64,000 bases of DNA from Borreliella andersonii (GTDB lineage: Bacteria > Spirochaetota > Spirochaetia > Borreliales > Borreliaceae): the NCBI RefSeq assembly GCF_032595875.1, contig NZ_CP132457.1, positions 558,001 to 622,000 on the forward strand, written 5' to 3'. Of this stretch, positions 1-8,237 are shown one piece after another. Under the pieces are notes generated by a model. It was given only the letters and a program-made list of their open reading frames with translations. It was not told the DNA's origin and did not search any database. A program made the position numbers and the translations under genes. Within the stretch, counting starts at the first letter, position 1. Every line of letters starts with the position of its first letter.

Positions 1-93
1 TTCATTACTTTCTATTGTTAATATTAATTTCAATTCTTTTAATTCTAATAACAAATTGCTAAAATATTTTTTTAAAATTTCATTAGCTGACAA
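1..93 (-). CDS. Partial small protein downstream of fliS (5' end only)
   Basis: The first 31 codons of a minus-strand gene run off the left edge of the window. A TTG at 93-91 is preceded by an AGGA about eight bases upstream and overlaps the last 11 bases of fliS in another frame, so the two are probably translationally coupled. The visible residues are leucine/lysine-rich and look helical. Position directly after fliS suggests a flagellar chaperone of the FliT kind, but that is inference from context only. An ATG at 83 is not usable because its frame stops after three codons. Confidence 0.5.
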   Translation of the reverse strand, partial: MSANEILKKYFSNLLLELKELKLILTIESNE

Positions 94-502
94 TATTTAT
101 TCCTAATTTACTTTGCTTAACATTATTTTCTTTTTTACTTAATTTTTTCCAGGCAAAGCTTAATACTTGCAGTTGTTTTATAACATTGTCAATTTTGTGT
201 GTTTCTTTTTTTAAAAGAACATTTTCTAACTCTTTGTTTAGAAACAAGTATATTGAGAGTAAGTTTGTAGAGATGTTTCCACCTTGCTCAAAATTTAAGG
301 TTGACATTAATTCGGTAATTATTTCTTGTGCATGAAAAATTTTTTCATTAGCTTTAACTGCATTTTTCCAATTTCCATCTTTTATAAGCTCTTTTGCAAC
401 TTTTAAATCCTGTATTGCTTTCTCATAAAGCATTATCAATATTGATAGGGGATTTGATGTGTTTATTTGTGTTTGTTTATATATTTTTTCTTTTGATATC
501 AA
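83..502 (-). CDS. fliS: FliS-type flagellin export chaperone
   Basis: A 139-residue protein of the expected FliS length. FliS binds the C-terminal helix of flagellin in the cytosol and prevents early polymerisation before export. The family pattern is visible: NPLSILIMLYEKAI near residues 17-30, a helix ending in AQEIITELMSTLNFEQGG around 58-75, and the final FAWKKLSK helix. Translation probably starts at a TTG (502) with an AGAGGA placed about six bases upstream; this ribosome site touches the stop codon of cheY1, so the two genes are coupled. Good match to family features; in Borrelia the client would be FlaB. Confidence 0.85.
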   Translation of the reverse strand: MISKEKIYKQTQINTSNPLSILIMLYEKAIQDLKVAKELIKDGNWKNAVKANEKIFHAQEIITELMSTLNFEQGGNISTNLLSIYLFLNKELENVLLKKETHKIDNVIKQLQVLSFAWKKLSKKENNVKQSKLGINIVS

Positions 503-510
503 AATTTCCT

Positions 511-891
511 CTAATCCAAAAGTTTGATTTGTTCTATTATTTGGTCTTTTTTAAAAGGTTTTGTAATATATCCTCTAGCTCCAAGAGATAAAGCTTTTTG
601 TATTAATTCTTGTTTTCCAATAGCTGTAACCATTAATATATTAACTTTTTTAAGCGATTTTTTGTTAATTTCATACATTTTTTCAAGAGCTGTGATTCCA
701 TCCATTCCCATCATTGTTATATCGAGTGTTATTAAATCAATATTATTTTGTTTTTCAAATTCTTTAACAGCCTGAATGCCATCTTCAGCTTCTAAAAATT
801 CTTTAAATCCCAATTGACTTAAAATTTTTATTAGGTTTTTTCTCATAAAAAGTGAGTCATCAACTATTAAAGCTTTTTTGCTTTCTTCCAA
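511..891 (-). CDS. cheY1: CheY-type response regulator (cheY1)
   Basis: A single receiver domain without an output domain. The acidic pair is in ALIVDDS, the phospho-acceptor Asp in LITLDITMMGMDG, the switch Thr in MVTA and the conserved Lys in TKPF, so it should be phosphorylatable. It would carry the signal from a CheA to the flagellar motor or to another target. An upstream ATG at 912 has no ribosome site, whereas AAAGGAG precedes a TTG at 891 by seven bases; I prefer 891 (126 residues), with 912 as the alternative (133 residues). It is followed directly by fliS. Confidence 0.88.
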   Translation of the reverse strand: MEESKKALIVDDSLFMRKNLIKILSQLGFKEFLEAEDGIQAVKEFEKQNNIDLITLDITMMGMDGITALEKMYEINKKSLKKVNILMVTAIGKQELIQKALSLGARGYITKPFKKDQIIEQIKLLD

Positions 892-912
892 ACTAGCACT
901 CCTTTTATCCAT

Positions 913-1137
913 TTTAACATATTAAAATGTCTTTAACGACAATTTAAATATAATTCACATTTTTATAATATTGTTTTTTTGATTGATATTTTTCTTTAAA
1001 GATTATTTTAATTTGAACATAAACAAAATAACATGTACTTTGGGGGATATTTTATACCTTGTATATAAGGTTAAAGTAGGTTTTTGCCTGTTAAAATTGT
1101 TTGATAAAATAATAAATAATATGTTAAATTTTACCCT
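913..1137. promoter_or_regulatory. Divergent intergenic region cheY1 / ligA
   Basis: 225 non-coding bases between divergent genes. A possible ligA promoter sits at the right end (TTGATA at 1101-1106, TTAAAT at 1124-1129, spacer 17, with a TG just before the -10), only eight bases before the ligA ATG. Around 1041-1060 there is a five-G tract followed by TATTTTATAC and a short ACCTT/AAGGT inverted repeat. A similar G-tract plus TATTTTATAC occurs at 22880-22898. I see no other gene here. Confidence 0.4.
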
Positions 1138-3120
1138 ATGAGCAGCAAAGTACAGCAAGAAATTGCAGACTTGAAGAAGTTGATTAGAAAGTGGGATAAA
1201 GAGTATTATATCGATTCTTTACCTACTGTTGAAGATTTTGTATATGATAAGCATATTTTAAGGCTTCAAGAGCTAGAAAGTAAGTACCCCGAATATAAGA
1301 CTTTAGATTCTCCTACTCTTAAATTTGGCAGTGATCTTTTAAATGATTTTAAAGAGGTTGAACATTCTGCTCCTATATTAAGTCTTGATAAGGTTTATGA
1401 TCTTAATTTGCTAAAATCATGGATAGATAAGATTGATTTTAATAATTCTTTTAATATTTCTGTTGAACCAAAGATTGATGGATGCTCTATTGTTCTTTAT
1501 TATAAAGATGGTTTTCTTGAAAAAGCTCTTACTAGGGGTAATGGAAAATTTGGTAATGACGTTACTAAAAACATTAGAACCATTAGATATATCCCTTTAT
1601 TTCTTGATGAAAAGGTTGATTTAGTATTAAGAGGTGAGGTTTATATTACTAAAGAAAATTTTTTGAAAATAAATAAATTTTTGGAAAAGCCTTATACTAA
1701 TTCTAGAAATTTGGCTTCGGGAATACTTAGAAGGGTTGATAGTAGAGAGGTCGCTAATTTTCCTTTAAATATTTTCATTTATGATTTTTTGAATGCTGGA
1801 TTGGAGTTTAAAACTAATGATTTAGCTACTGCGAAACTTAAGAAATTGGGTTTTAAAGTCAATCCTTTGATTAGGTTTTTTAATCAAAAAAGTTCGATTG
1901 AAGAAGTTTTAAATTACATAGCAGATATAACAAAAAAAAGAGATTCTTTTGAATATGAAATAGATGGTGTTGTTCTTAAGGTTGGCGATTTTGCTTTGAG
2001 AGAAAGATTGGGGTATACTGCACATCATCCTAAATGGGCAATGGCTTACAAATTCGAAGCGCTTTCGGGTTTTAGTAGGGTAAATAGCATTGTTGTTCAG
2101 GTTGGACGTAGTGGCAAAATTACTCCGGTTGCTAATATTGATAAAGTTTTTGTTTCAGGAGCTTTTATTACTAGTGCAACATTGCATAATCAAGATTATA
2201 TAATATCTATTGGTTTAAATGTTGGTGATGTTGTTAAAGTTTCAAGGAGAGGAGATGTAATTCCTGCTGTTGAAATGGTGATAAATAAATTTTCAACAGG
2301 ATTTTTCAAAGTTCCTGGTAATTGTCCAGCTTGCAAAACGACTGTAGTAAAAGAGGGAGCGCATTTTTTTTGTCCAAATAATCATTGTCCTTCAGTAGCA
2401 GTCGAGAGAATAAAATATTTTTGTAGTAAAAATTGTATGGATATTGAAGGGTTTTCTAACAAGATAATTTCTTTTCTTTTTGAGAAAAAATTTATTTCTT
2501 CAGAAATTGATCTTTATACATTTGATTTTCACAAGCTTATTGAATTTAAAGGGTTTAAAGATAAAAAGGTAAATAATTTGATAAATTCAATTGAAGCTAG
2601 CAAAAAAAAGCCGTTTAGCAAATTACTTCTTAGTATGGGAATTAAAGATTTAGGGGAAAACACAATAAGGTTGTTATTTCTTAATAATTTTAATTCATTT
2701 TCAAAACTTTTTAAGCTTTGTCAAGACAGAGATTTTGCATTTTCAACATTGTTGAAAATTAAAGGCATAGGAGAAAAAATTGCTCTAAATATTATTGGTG
2801 CTTTTAATGATTCAATAATGCTTAATAAATTTAAATTTTTTGAAAATTTGGAATTTAAAATGGAAGAGTTTATTGAGATTGATGTTGAGAATAGATTATT
2901 GGTTGGTAAAAAGTTTTGCATTACTGGAACTTTTAATGGTTATTCCAGGTCTATTGTTATTGATAAGCTAAAAAATAAAGGAGCAATTTTTAGCACTTGC
3001 GTGACCAGGAGTTTGGATTTTCTTGTTGTAGGAGAAAAAGCTGGATCAAAGCTTAAGAAAGCTTTAAGTTTAAATATAAAAATTATGTCTTTTGAAGACA
3101 TAAAAAGTTATTTAGATTAG
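1138..3120 (+). CDS. ligA: NAD-dependent DNA ligase LigA
   Basis: A 660-residue bacterial NAD+-dependent ligase that seals nicks during replication and repair. The adenylated lysine lies in EPKIDG (K112). The order is then the nucleotidyltransferase domain, OB fold, four-cysteine zinc finger (CPAC... CPNNHC... around 395-420), helix-hairpin-helix repeats (KGIGEKIALNIIG) and a C-terminal BRCT domain starting near 590 (GKKFCITGTF). The length is typical. No Shine-Dalgarno sequence precedes the ATG, and a -10-like element lies eight bases upstream, suggesting a leaderless or almost leaderless mRNA. Confidence 0.97.
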   Translation: MSSKVQQEIADLKKLIRKWDKEYYIDSLPTVEDFVYDKHILRLQELESKYPEYKTLDSPTLKFGSDLLNDFKEVEHSAPILSLDKVYDLNLLKSWIDKIDFNNSFNISVEPKIDGCSIVLYYKDGFLEKALTRGNGKFGNDVTKNIRTIRYIPLFLDEKVDLVLRGEVYITKENFLKINKFLEKPYTNSRNLASGILRRVDSREVANFPLNIFIYDFLNAGLEFKTNDLATAKLKKLGFKVNPLIRFFNQKSSIEEVLNYIADITKKRDSFEYEIDGVVLKVGDFALRERLGYTAHHPKWAMAYKFEALSGFSRVNSIVVQVGRSGKITPVANIDKVFVSGAFITSATLHNQDYIISIGLNVGDVVKVSRRGDVIPAVEMVINKFSTGFFKVPGNCPACKTTVVKEGAHFFCPNNHCPSVAVERIKYFCSKNCMDIEGFSNKIISFLFEKKFISSEIDLYTFDFHKLIEFKGFKDKKVNNLINSIEASKKKPFSKLLLSMGIKDLGENTIRLLFLNNFNSFSKLFKLCQDRDFAFSTLLKIKGIGEKIALNIIGAFNDSIMLNKFKFFENLEFKMEEFIEIDVENRLLVGKKFCITGTFNGYSRSIVIDKLKNKGAIFSTCVTRSLDFLVVGEKAGSKLKKALSLNIKIMSFEDIKSYLD

Positions 3121-3140
3121 TTGGATAAAAGTGTATATTA

Positions 3141-4634
3141 TTATTTAATTATTTTTATTTGCTTAAATTCAGGTTTTAGATTTTTATACATAATTCCTAG
3201 TTCGTGGATATTTTTGACTTCGATTAAGTTCCTAAAAAATTCTTCGTTATTTTTTAGAATAGGGTTAATGAAATATTTTTCAAATTTATATTTTGAGATT
3301 ATTTCATGATTTTTTAAAGCTTCATTTAAATTGTTAGTTGGATCTATTTCAATATAGTATGTGTTTTCTTTTTTAAATGCGAATTGATCTCCTTTTTCTT
3401 TAAATTTATAATTATTAAGATATGTGTCAGGGTAGATTTGAAAATCTGCTGTTTTGATCATAGTTGTTTTTGGAGTGCTTTTGGTATTTTCTTCTAGATC
3501 TCGGCTTTCATTTTTTTCTATGGACTTTAAATATTCTTTTTCTAATTTCTTATTTTCTTCTAAGTCGCCATTTTTATTTGTAATGCTTGGAATTAAAGTT
3601 TCTTCGTTTAAGGGTTTTTGATAAATTTCTTTTTTTTTAAAATTTCTTAATTCTTTTTGAAGTTTTAAAATAGTCTCTTCATTCTCTTTTATTTTATCTT
3701 CTAATTCTTTGAATTTGTGTTTATCGTTTCTTATTTTTTTTTGATTTTCTTTGTTTATTGCTTCATTTGTGCTGATTTTTCTTTTTAGATCATTGATTAT
3801 TCTTCCTATTGAAGATAAGTTTTCCTCAATTTCTTCTAAGTTTTTGTCTGAGTTATCTTTTTTTTTAAAATTTTTTAATTCTCTTTGCAGGTCTAAAATA
3901 GTGCTTTCATTCTCGTTGATTCTGTCTTCAAGTTCATCGATTTTTTTCTCATTAATGGCATAATATTTTTCGTTTTCATGAAGATTTTCTTTTAGATTGT
4001 TTATTATTCTTTCATTAGAAGGGTAATTGTTCCCATTTGCTTCTTCAATTTCATCATTATATTTATAGTTGTCTTCAAAATCATCAGCAGTTTCTTCGCC
4101 AATGTTTTCAATATTTATTTTTTCGAAATTTTCATCTTCTTTGAGCTTGGTTTTTTTGTTAAGGAGCTTTTTTATTTCTACAATCTCATTTTTTAATTTA
4201 TTGGTCAAAATTTCATATTTTTTTGCTTTTTTTTCGATTAATTCTATTTTTTTGTTTTCATTTTCCGATGTTTTTTGATTTTTGGTTTTTAAAAGCTTTT
4301 CTATATTTTTAATTTTATTTTCATAATTTTCAATTACAGATTTTAAATCATTTTCGTCAATTCTTTTTTGGGGCAGTTTTTTGTCTCTTATATTTTCTGG
4401 CAATTTCAGATCTTTACCTTTTTTAAGGTCTTCATAAGAAATTACGTTTTTGCTTAAGTGTTTTGAGGTATTTATATGATCGCTTTTATTCCCAGAGCTT
4501 TTAAATTCTTCACTCAAGTCTTCTAGAGGAATTTCAATGCTAGAGTAGCTTATTGTATTGTTATTAGCTCCAAATAATGATATACATAAAAGTATTATAA
4601 GATACTTGAAGCTTCGATTTTTTGTTTTATTCAT
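3141..4634 (-). CDS. Exported coiled-coil protein with a duplicated helical module
   Basis: A 497-residue protein of unknown function. Residues about 8-22 form a hydrophobic signal or anchor segment ending in LFGANN. Residues 95-340 are a lysine/glutamate/asparagine-rich coiled coil. Within it a module of 50-60 residues occurs twice (about 209-260 and 278-336), both starting with RIIN and ending with LKNFKKK or LRNFKKK. The last 120 residues are less charged and look globular. An AAGGA precedes the ATG. The ligA and coiled-coil stop codons face each other 21 bases apart with no clear terminator. The location (periplasm or outer surface) is inference. Confidence 0.75.
   Translation of the reverse strand: MNKTKNRSFKYLIILLCISLFGANNNTISYSSIEIPLEDLSEEFKSSGNKSDHINTSKHLSKNVISYEDLKKGKDLKLPENIRDKKLPQKRIDENDLKSVIENYENKIKNIEKLLKTKNQKTSENENKKIELIEKKAKKYEILTNKLKNEIVEIKKLLNKKTKLKEDENFEKINIENIGEETADDFEDNYKYNDEIEEANGNNYPSNERIINNLKENLHENEKYYAINEKKIDELEDRINENESTILDLQRELKNFKKKDNSDKNLEEIEENLSSIGRIINDLKRKISTNEAINKENQKKIRNDKHKFKELEDKIKENEETILKLQKELRNFKKKEIYQKPLNEETLIPSITNKNGDLEENKKLEKEYLKSIEKNESRDLEENTKSTPKTTMIKTADFQIYPDTYLNNYKFKEKGDQFAFKKENTYYIEIDPTNNLNEALKNHEIISKYKFEKYFINPILKNNEEFFRNLIEVKNIHELGIMYKNLKPEFKQIKIIK
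3627..4010 (-). repeat. Imperfect direct repeat inside the coiled-coil gene
   Basis: Two in-frame copies (about 3855-4010 and 3627-3803) encode the same coiled-coil module. The DNA similarity is most obvious in the TTTTTTAAAATTT...CTTCATTCTC stretches near 3630-3690 and 3865-3920. It reads as an internal duplication that has diverged. Confidence 0.6.
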
Positions 4635-4919
4635 AAGGTCCTTGTTTTTATTTAGAAAACATCTATAATTTATATAATGTTAGCATAATTTGTCTATATA
4701 TCAAAAGAGATAAAAAATCATCAGGGTGGGGCTATTTTTATTGACAAATAGTGCTCATTTCAAATTAGTTTTAAGTGATTTTTTTATTAAGTTGTATTAA
4801 GATTGTTGCATATGTTAGTAAGGGCAGATGTTTTTAAGGTCGTATTTTTTAAGTCCTTTTTATTTATGTAATTTTAGATTCTTGTTAATTTATTTTTTTG
4901 TTTAGTGGAGTTTTTGAGT
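4635..4919. other. Divergent intergenic region without a recognised gene
   Basis: 285 bases between the coiled-coil gene and the XDH-like operon. It holds a G-rich island (GGGTGGGGCTA near 4724-4733) in otherwise AT-rich DNA and a TTGACA at 4740-4745 that could be a -35 box. I see no open frame with a ribosome site except the start of the following gene. Confidence 0.35.
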
Positions 4920-6782
4920 TTGACAAATATGGATGCGCATGAATTTTGGGCTTTGCCAGTTTGCTGTAATGTTAAAGATTCTTTTATTGAAGATTTTAGT
5001 TTTGCATGTGAACATGTAGATTCAATTTTTAGCATCAGCTATAAAGATAATATAACTTTAAAGTTTAGAGATTTTGTCGATTCTAATGAATTTAATTTAA
5101 AACTTTTTGATAATAAAATAAGCTTTGAAGGTCAAATTCCTTTGGTTTTATATTCAGACAATTTGGATTATTTGCTAAAAGCAGAAGAAAGTGTTCTTTT
5201 TAATTTAAGAGTTTGCGATGTGAGTAGTAGTTATTCTTCTGGATTTACAAAGAAAGAATCTGGAGCTTGCAATGTTTTGAATGCTTGTTATGAATTTAGC
5301 GATTTCAATAGTTTTTCAGATGATTTTATTTTGGTTAAAATATTTTTTGATTCTGAAAATTTAATTATTGATGCTAATGTAGACAATATTTCTTTTTTAA
5401 AATTTTTTATTAGTGAAAATTTTGGTGTAAGTAAAGACAAAATAAAAATTAATTCTCTTAATAATTATTGGTCTAGCTCTATTTTTCCTATTTCTTTTAA
5501 TGCAATTTTACAAGGCATTGTAATTTCGAAAAGAATTAATAAGAGGGTTAATGTTGTTTACTACAAAAGACATTTTGGAATTTTAAGTAATTTAAATTTA
5601 ACTTTTTCAGTTTCTAATTGTTTATTGGCAGATAATAAGCTTTCAAAGATTGTTTTAGAAATTAAAATAAATAGACCTTTAAATTTTTTATATAAGTTTT
5701 ATTTTAAATTTATTAATAATATTTTCAAAAATTTGTTTTTTGATGGATTTTTAGAAATTTTTTTTGTTGAAAATAAAAGTGATTTTATCTTTTTTTATGA
5801 CAATCTTTTAGCATTTGAGACTTCTGTTTATAATTTTATTTATTCTAATTTTTATAATATTGCTTTATCGATGTCTTGTGAGCCAATAGGTTATTTGCTT
5901 ACGCAGATTAAAGGCGATTATATTAGTTTTTTAAAAATTTTTAAAAAACTAGATTTAAAAAATTCTTTAATAAAGAAATCTGCTGTTTTAAGCGTTAATA
6001 AGGATTATGATATTTTTGATACTAGTCGAAGGGGAGTAGGTTTTGCGTATTTAAGTTCAAACACTTATTTTTTAAGTGAAGAACAATATGTTGCTGCTTT
6101 CTTGTACAAAGACAAATTAAATGTATTTTTGCCCTACAGTATTATTGACAACAATTTAAGCAACTATCTGAAAAATAGTTTAGCTAAAACACTGGGTTTG
6201 ACCTATAGTAGTATAAATTTTTTGATAGATGATAGCGTATTGGATTTTGCTAATTTTTATAATCTTCTTTTTAAAGACCCTTATTTAATTGAAAAAGCAA
6301 TTTTAAGCATTAAGGACAATTTTTCTTCTTTGATAGATGCGGACTTTGCAAATGAATATCCTGTAGTTTTTAAGGAAAAAATAGCTATTAATGATGTTAA
6401 TGATTGTGTGATTGGGTGCTCTGTTGAACTTAAATTTGAATTTTATTCTCTTAGTGCTGTTTTTAGCAATGTAAGCTTTTTTGTAGAGCAAGGCAAATTT
6501 ATCAAGCTTAAGTTAAATAACAGGAGAATCCGTACAATATTTGGATTAGCAGTTGATTATATATTTTGCCGTGCCAATGTAAGTTGCGATATTAAGGATT
6601 GTTTAAGTTTAGAGTTTATTGAAGATGGCGAGTTTGTTTTTTCTTTTAGAAGTATTTTTATTGTTTCTGTTTCTGCAATTCGAACCGCTTTAATCCAAGT
6701 ATTTGATTTTAATGCAAGCAGCACGCCTCTTGATTTTGAAGAAATTTTGAATAGTTGGAGTATAAGAATTGACACTAATTAA
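4920..6782 (+). CDS. Degenerate xanthine/CO dehydrogenase-like molybdenum (large) subunit homologue
   Basis: About 620 residues, otherwise an unknown Borrelia protein. A TTG at 4920 has TGGAG nine bases upstream; GTG 4905 and TTG 4914 are alternatives. Numbering from 4905, four blocks follow the large-subunit pattern of xanthine and CO dehydrogenases: ISFEGQIPLVLYS (72-84) resembles the Y-x-GQPVA strand; FGVSKDKIKI...KRINKRVNVVYYKR (173-222) resembles the LG-x-x-x-x-KV...RPVK...R region; RRGVGFA (375-381) resembles RGIG-A; and SAIRTALIQ...PLDFEEIL matches the usual C-terminus. The GGGFGGK motif has become NNYWSSS and the GQG motif NNLSN, so cofactor binding is unlikely. First gene of a three-gene overlapping operon. 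Homology is by eye and needs a profile search. Confidence 0.6.
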   Translation: MTNMDAHEFWALPVCCNVKDSFIEDFSFACEHVDSIFSISYKDNITLKFRDFVDSNEFNLKLFDNKISFEGQIPLVLYSDNLDYLLKAEESVLFNLRVCDVSSSYSSGFTKKESGACNVLNACYEFSDFNSFSDDFILVKIFFDSENLIIDANVDNISFLKFFISENFGVSKDKIKINSLNNYWSSSIFPISFNAILQGIVISKRINKRVNVVYYKRHFGILSNLNLTFSVSNCLLADNKLSKIVLEIKINRPLNFLYKFYFKFINNIFKNLFFDGFLEIFFVENKSDFIFFYDNLLAFETSVYNFIYSNFYNIALSMSCEPIGYLLTQIKGDYISFLKIFKKLDLKNSLIKKSAVLSVNKDYDIFDTSRRGVGFAYLSSNTYFLSEEQYVAAFLYKDKLNVFLPYSIIDNNLSNYLKNSLAKTLGLTYSSINFLIDDSVLDFANFYNLLFKDPYLIEKAILSIKDNFSSLIDADFANEYPVVFKEKIAINDVNDCVIGCSVELKFEFYSLSAVFSNVSFFVEQGKFIKLKLNNRRIRTIFGLAVDYIFCRANVSCDIKDCLSLEFIEDGEFVFSFRSIFIVSVSAIRTALIQVFDFNASSTPLDFEEILNSWSIRIDTN

Positions 6783-7236
6783 TTTTAATTTAAATGGAGA
6801 GAGTATTTCAAAAAAGATTAGTCTTTCTTTGGGGACTAGGAATCTTTTGGACTCTATTTTTTTTGCTAAGAGCAATAGTTTGGAGTACGTTGTTAATAAA
6901 AGATTTTTTTTAATTTTGTTGGATTTCAAGCTTGTTTATTCTGATTTAATTCCCGCTTTTATTTTAAATGGTCGGAATGTAGTTACCCTTGAAGGACTTG
7001 AGAAAAAAACTTTTTATAAGCACATGCAAAAGATTTTATTAGAAGGCAATTTTAATTTTTGTAGCAATTGTTTTGAGTCTAATATTTTGCTGTTTTATTA
7101 CTTTTTGGAAAACGAGATTGTAAGCAAATCAGATATTTTAGGTTATAGAAAGTCATTAAAATGTAATTGTATGGATGTTAATACTTTTTTATCTCTCTAT
7201 TTGAAAGCTGAAGAATTGTATAGAAAAAATGGCTAA
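6769..7236 (+). CDS. Xanthine/CO dehydrogenase-like small [2Fe-2S] subunit homologue with only the second cluster retained
   Basis: 155 residues starting at a TTG with GGAG eight bases upstream, overlapping the previous gene by 14 bases. It follows the XdhC/CoxS small-subunit layout: a LNG-containing N-terminal beta-grasp region, then VVTLEGL (71-77) where the family has I-TIEGL, then a helical domain with C98-x2-C101 and C132-x-C134. These four cysteines stand where the family has CGFC and CRC. The four plant-ferredoxin cysteines of the N-terminal domain are absent (no Cys before 98). If it binds a cluster it is only the C-terminal one. Function unknown; probably a partner of the flanking gene products. 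Confidence 0.68.
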   Translation: MTLINFNLNGESISKKISLSLGTRNLLDSIFFAKSNSLEYVVNKRFFLILLDFKLVYSDLIPAFILNGRNVVTLEGLEKKTFYKHMQKILLEGNFNFCSNCFESNILLFYYFLENEIVSKSDILGYRKSLKCNCMDVNTFLSLYLKAEELYRKNG

Positions 7237-8098
7237 TGTTAAGGTTTATTACCCCGAAAGTTTTAATATATTATCTAATTTGTTTGATAAAAATTTAAAT
7301 AATTATATCATTTATAATGAACTAGATTTTAAAAAAAATCCCAATTTGTTTAATAGAGAAACATCTATTGATAATTTTTTTATTGTTGGTAATTTTGAAA
7401 AATTTAATAAGGTATCTTTAAGGGGCAATTTTCTTGAGATGGGACCTTGTGTTACTTACAACGAGATACTTCAGATTGGTAAAAAAAATATTCCAAGTTT
7501 GTTTTATGAATTTATTTCAAAATTTAATGATAAAATATATTTAAATAGTATTAACCTTGCAAATGGGTTTTATTATAAAAACACTGTTTTTGATATTTAT
7601 CCTTTGTTGTTAAGCCTTGATGCTCAAATTGAATTTAAAAATGTTTTAACCAAAAAAACTTATGTTTTTAGTGCTTATAATTTAAATAGAGCTGAGTATA
7701 TTGCAAATCGAAGTACTGTTCTTGTTACTAAATTTAAATTTCCAATGATGAATTTATGGAACAGAAGCTTTTATCATAAAATATTTTTCAATACCTTGTC
7801 TTTTGACATTTTAGAAGAAGCAGACATAATTTTCATATGCATTCTTTTGAGCATAAAAAGAGATATTATAAATGATTTTTTGTTAAAAATATTTTATGAT
7901 GACAAGGTGATAGTCATAAAGGATTTCCAAATTTTACTTTTAAACAAATCTTTGCCGCTTTCACTTTCTGAGATGGAAAATTCTCTTAAAATGTTGGATA
8001 AACATATAAGGGATTCTAAAAATTTCAATATAGGAGAGAGAAATTTAAAGCTAATAAAGAATTTTTATTTAGACATATTAATGAGTTTTAATTTTTAA
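7229..8098 (+). CDS. Degenerate xanthine/CO dehydrogenase-like FAD (medium) subunit homologue
   Basis: 289 residues; the ATG overlaps the small-subunit gene by eight bases, indicating coupling. The family pattern of the FAD-binding domain is visible: MGPCVTYNEIL (71-81) where CoxM/XdhB proteins have IGA-x-VT-x-x-EL; INLANGFYYKNTVFDIYPLL (108-127) where they have IGGNLA...SD-x-x-P-LL; LDAQIEF (130-136); and TVLVTKFKFP (163-172) for E-x-L-x-x-I-x-IP. The AGGTDL and TIGGN flavin motifs are replaced (for example by YNELDF near 29-34), so FAD binding is doubtful. It ends the operon; no molybdenum-cofactor gene is seen nearby. Confidence 0.6.
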   Translation: MANVKVYYPESFNILSNLFDKNLNNYIIYNELDFKKNPNLFNRETSIDNFFIVGNFEKFNKVSLRGNFLEMGPCVTYNEILQIGKKNIPSLFYEFISKFNDKIYLNSINLANGFYYKNTVFDIYPLLLSLDAQIEFKNVLTKKTYVFSAYNLNRAEYIANRSTVLVTKFKFPMMNLWNRSFYHKIFFNTLSFDILEEADIIFICILLSIKRDIINDFLLKIFYDDKVIVIKDFQILLLNKSLPLSLSEMENSLKMLDKHIRDSKNFNIGERNLKLIKNFYLDILMSFNF

Positions 8099-8237
8099 TT
8101 ATTTGAATAAGTTTAATTACTATCTTTAGTATGCTATATTTCTTATATAAAGGGAATATATAATTTATTTTTATGTATTATAATGTAAAAAGTTAATCAA
8201 AAAAAAATAATATTCATAATGAGGGGTTTCTGTGCTT
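8099..8237 (+). promoter_or_regulatory. Upstream region of the PTS operon
   Basis: About 140 AT-rich bases. TATAAT at 8179-8184 is a plausible -10 box; no good -35 box is seen at the right distance. GAGGGG at 8221-8226 is the ribosome site for ptsH. Confidence 0.35.

Noticed and set aside
3751-4278. Plus-strand open frames inside the coiled-coil gene
   Set aside because: They are low-complexity Ser/Phe shadows of the Lys/Glu-rich coiled coil on the other strand, with no ribosome sites.
4905-4919. GTG at 4905 as start of the XDH-like large subunit
   Set aside because: It overlaps the only ribosome site (TGGAG 4906-4910); a TTG at 4920 is at the right distance.
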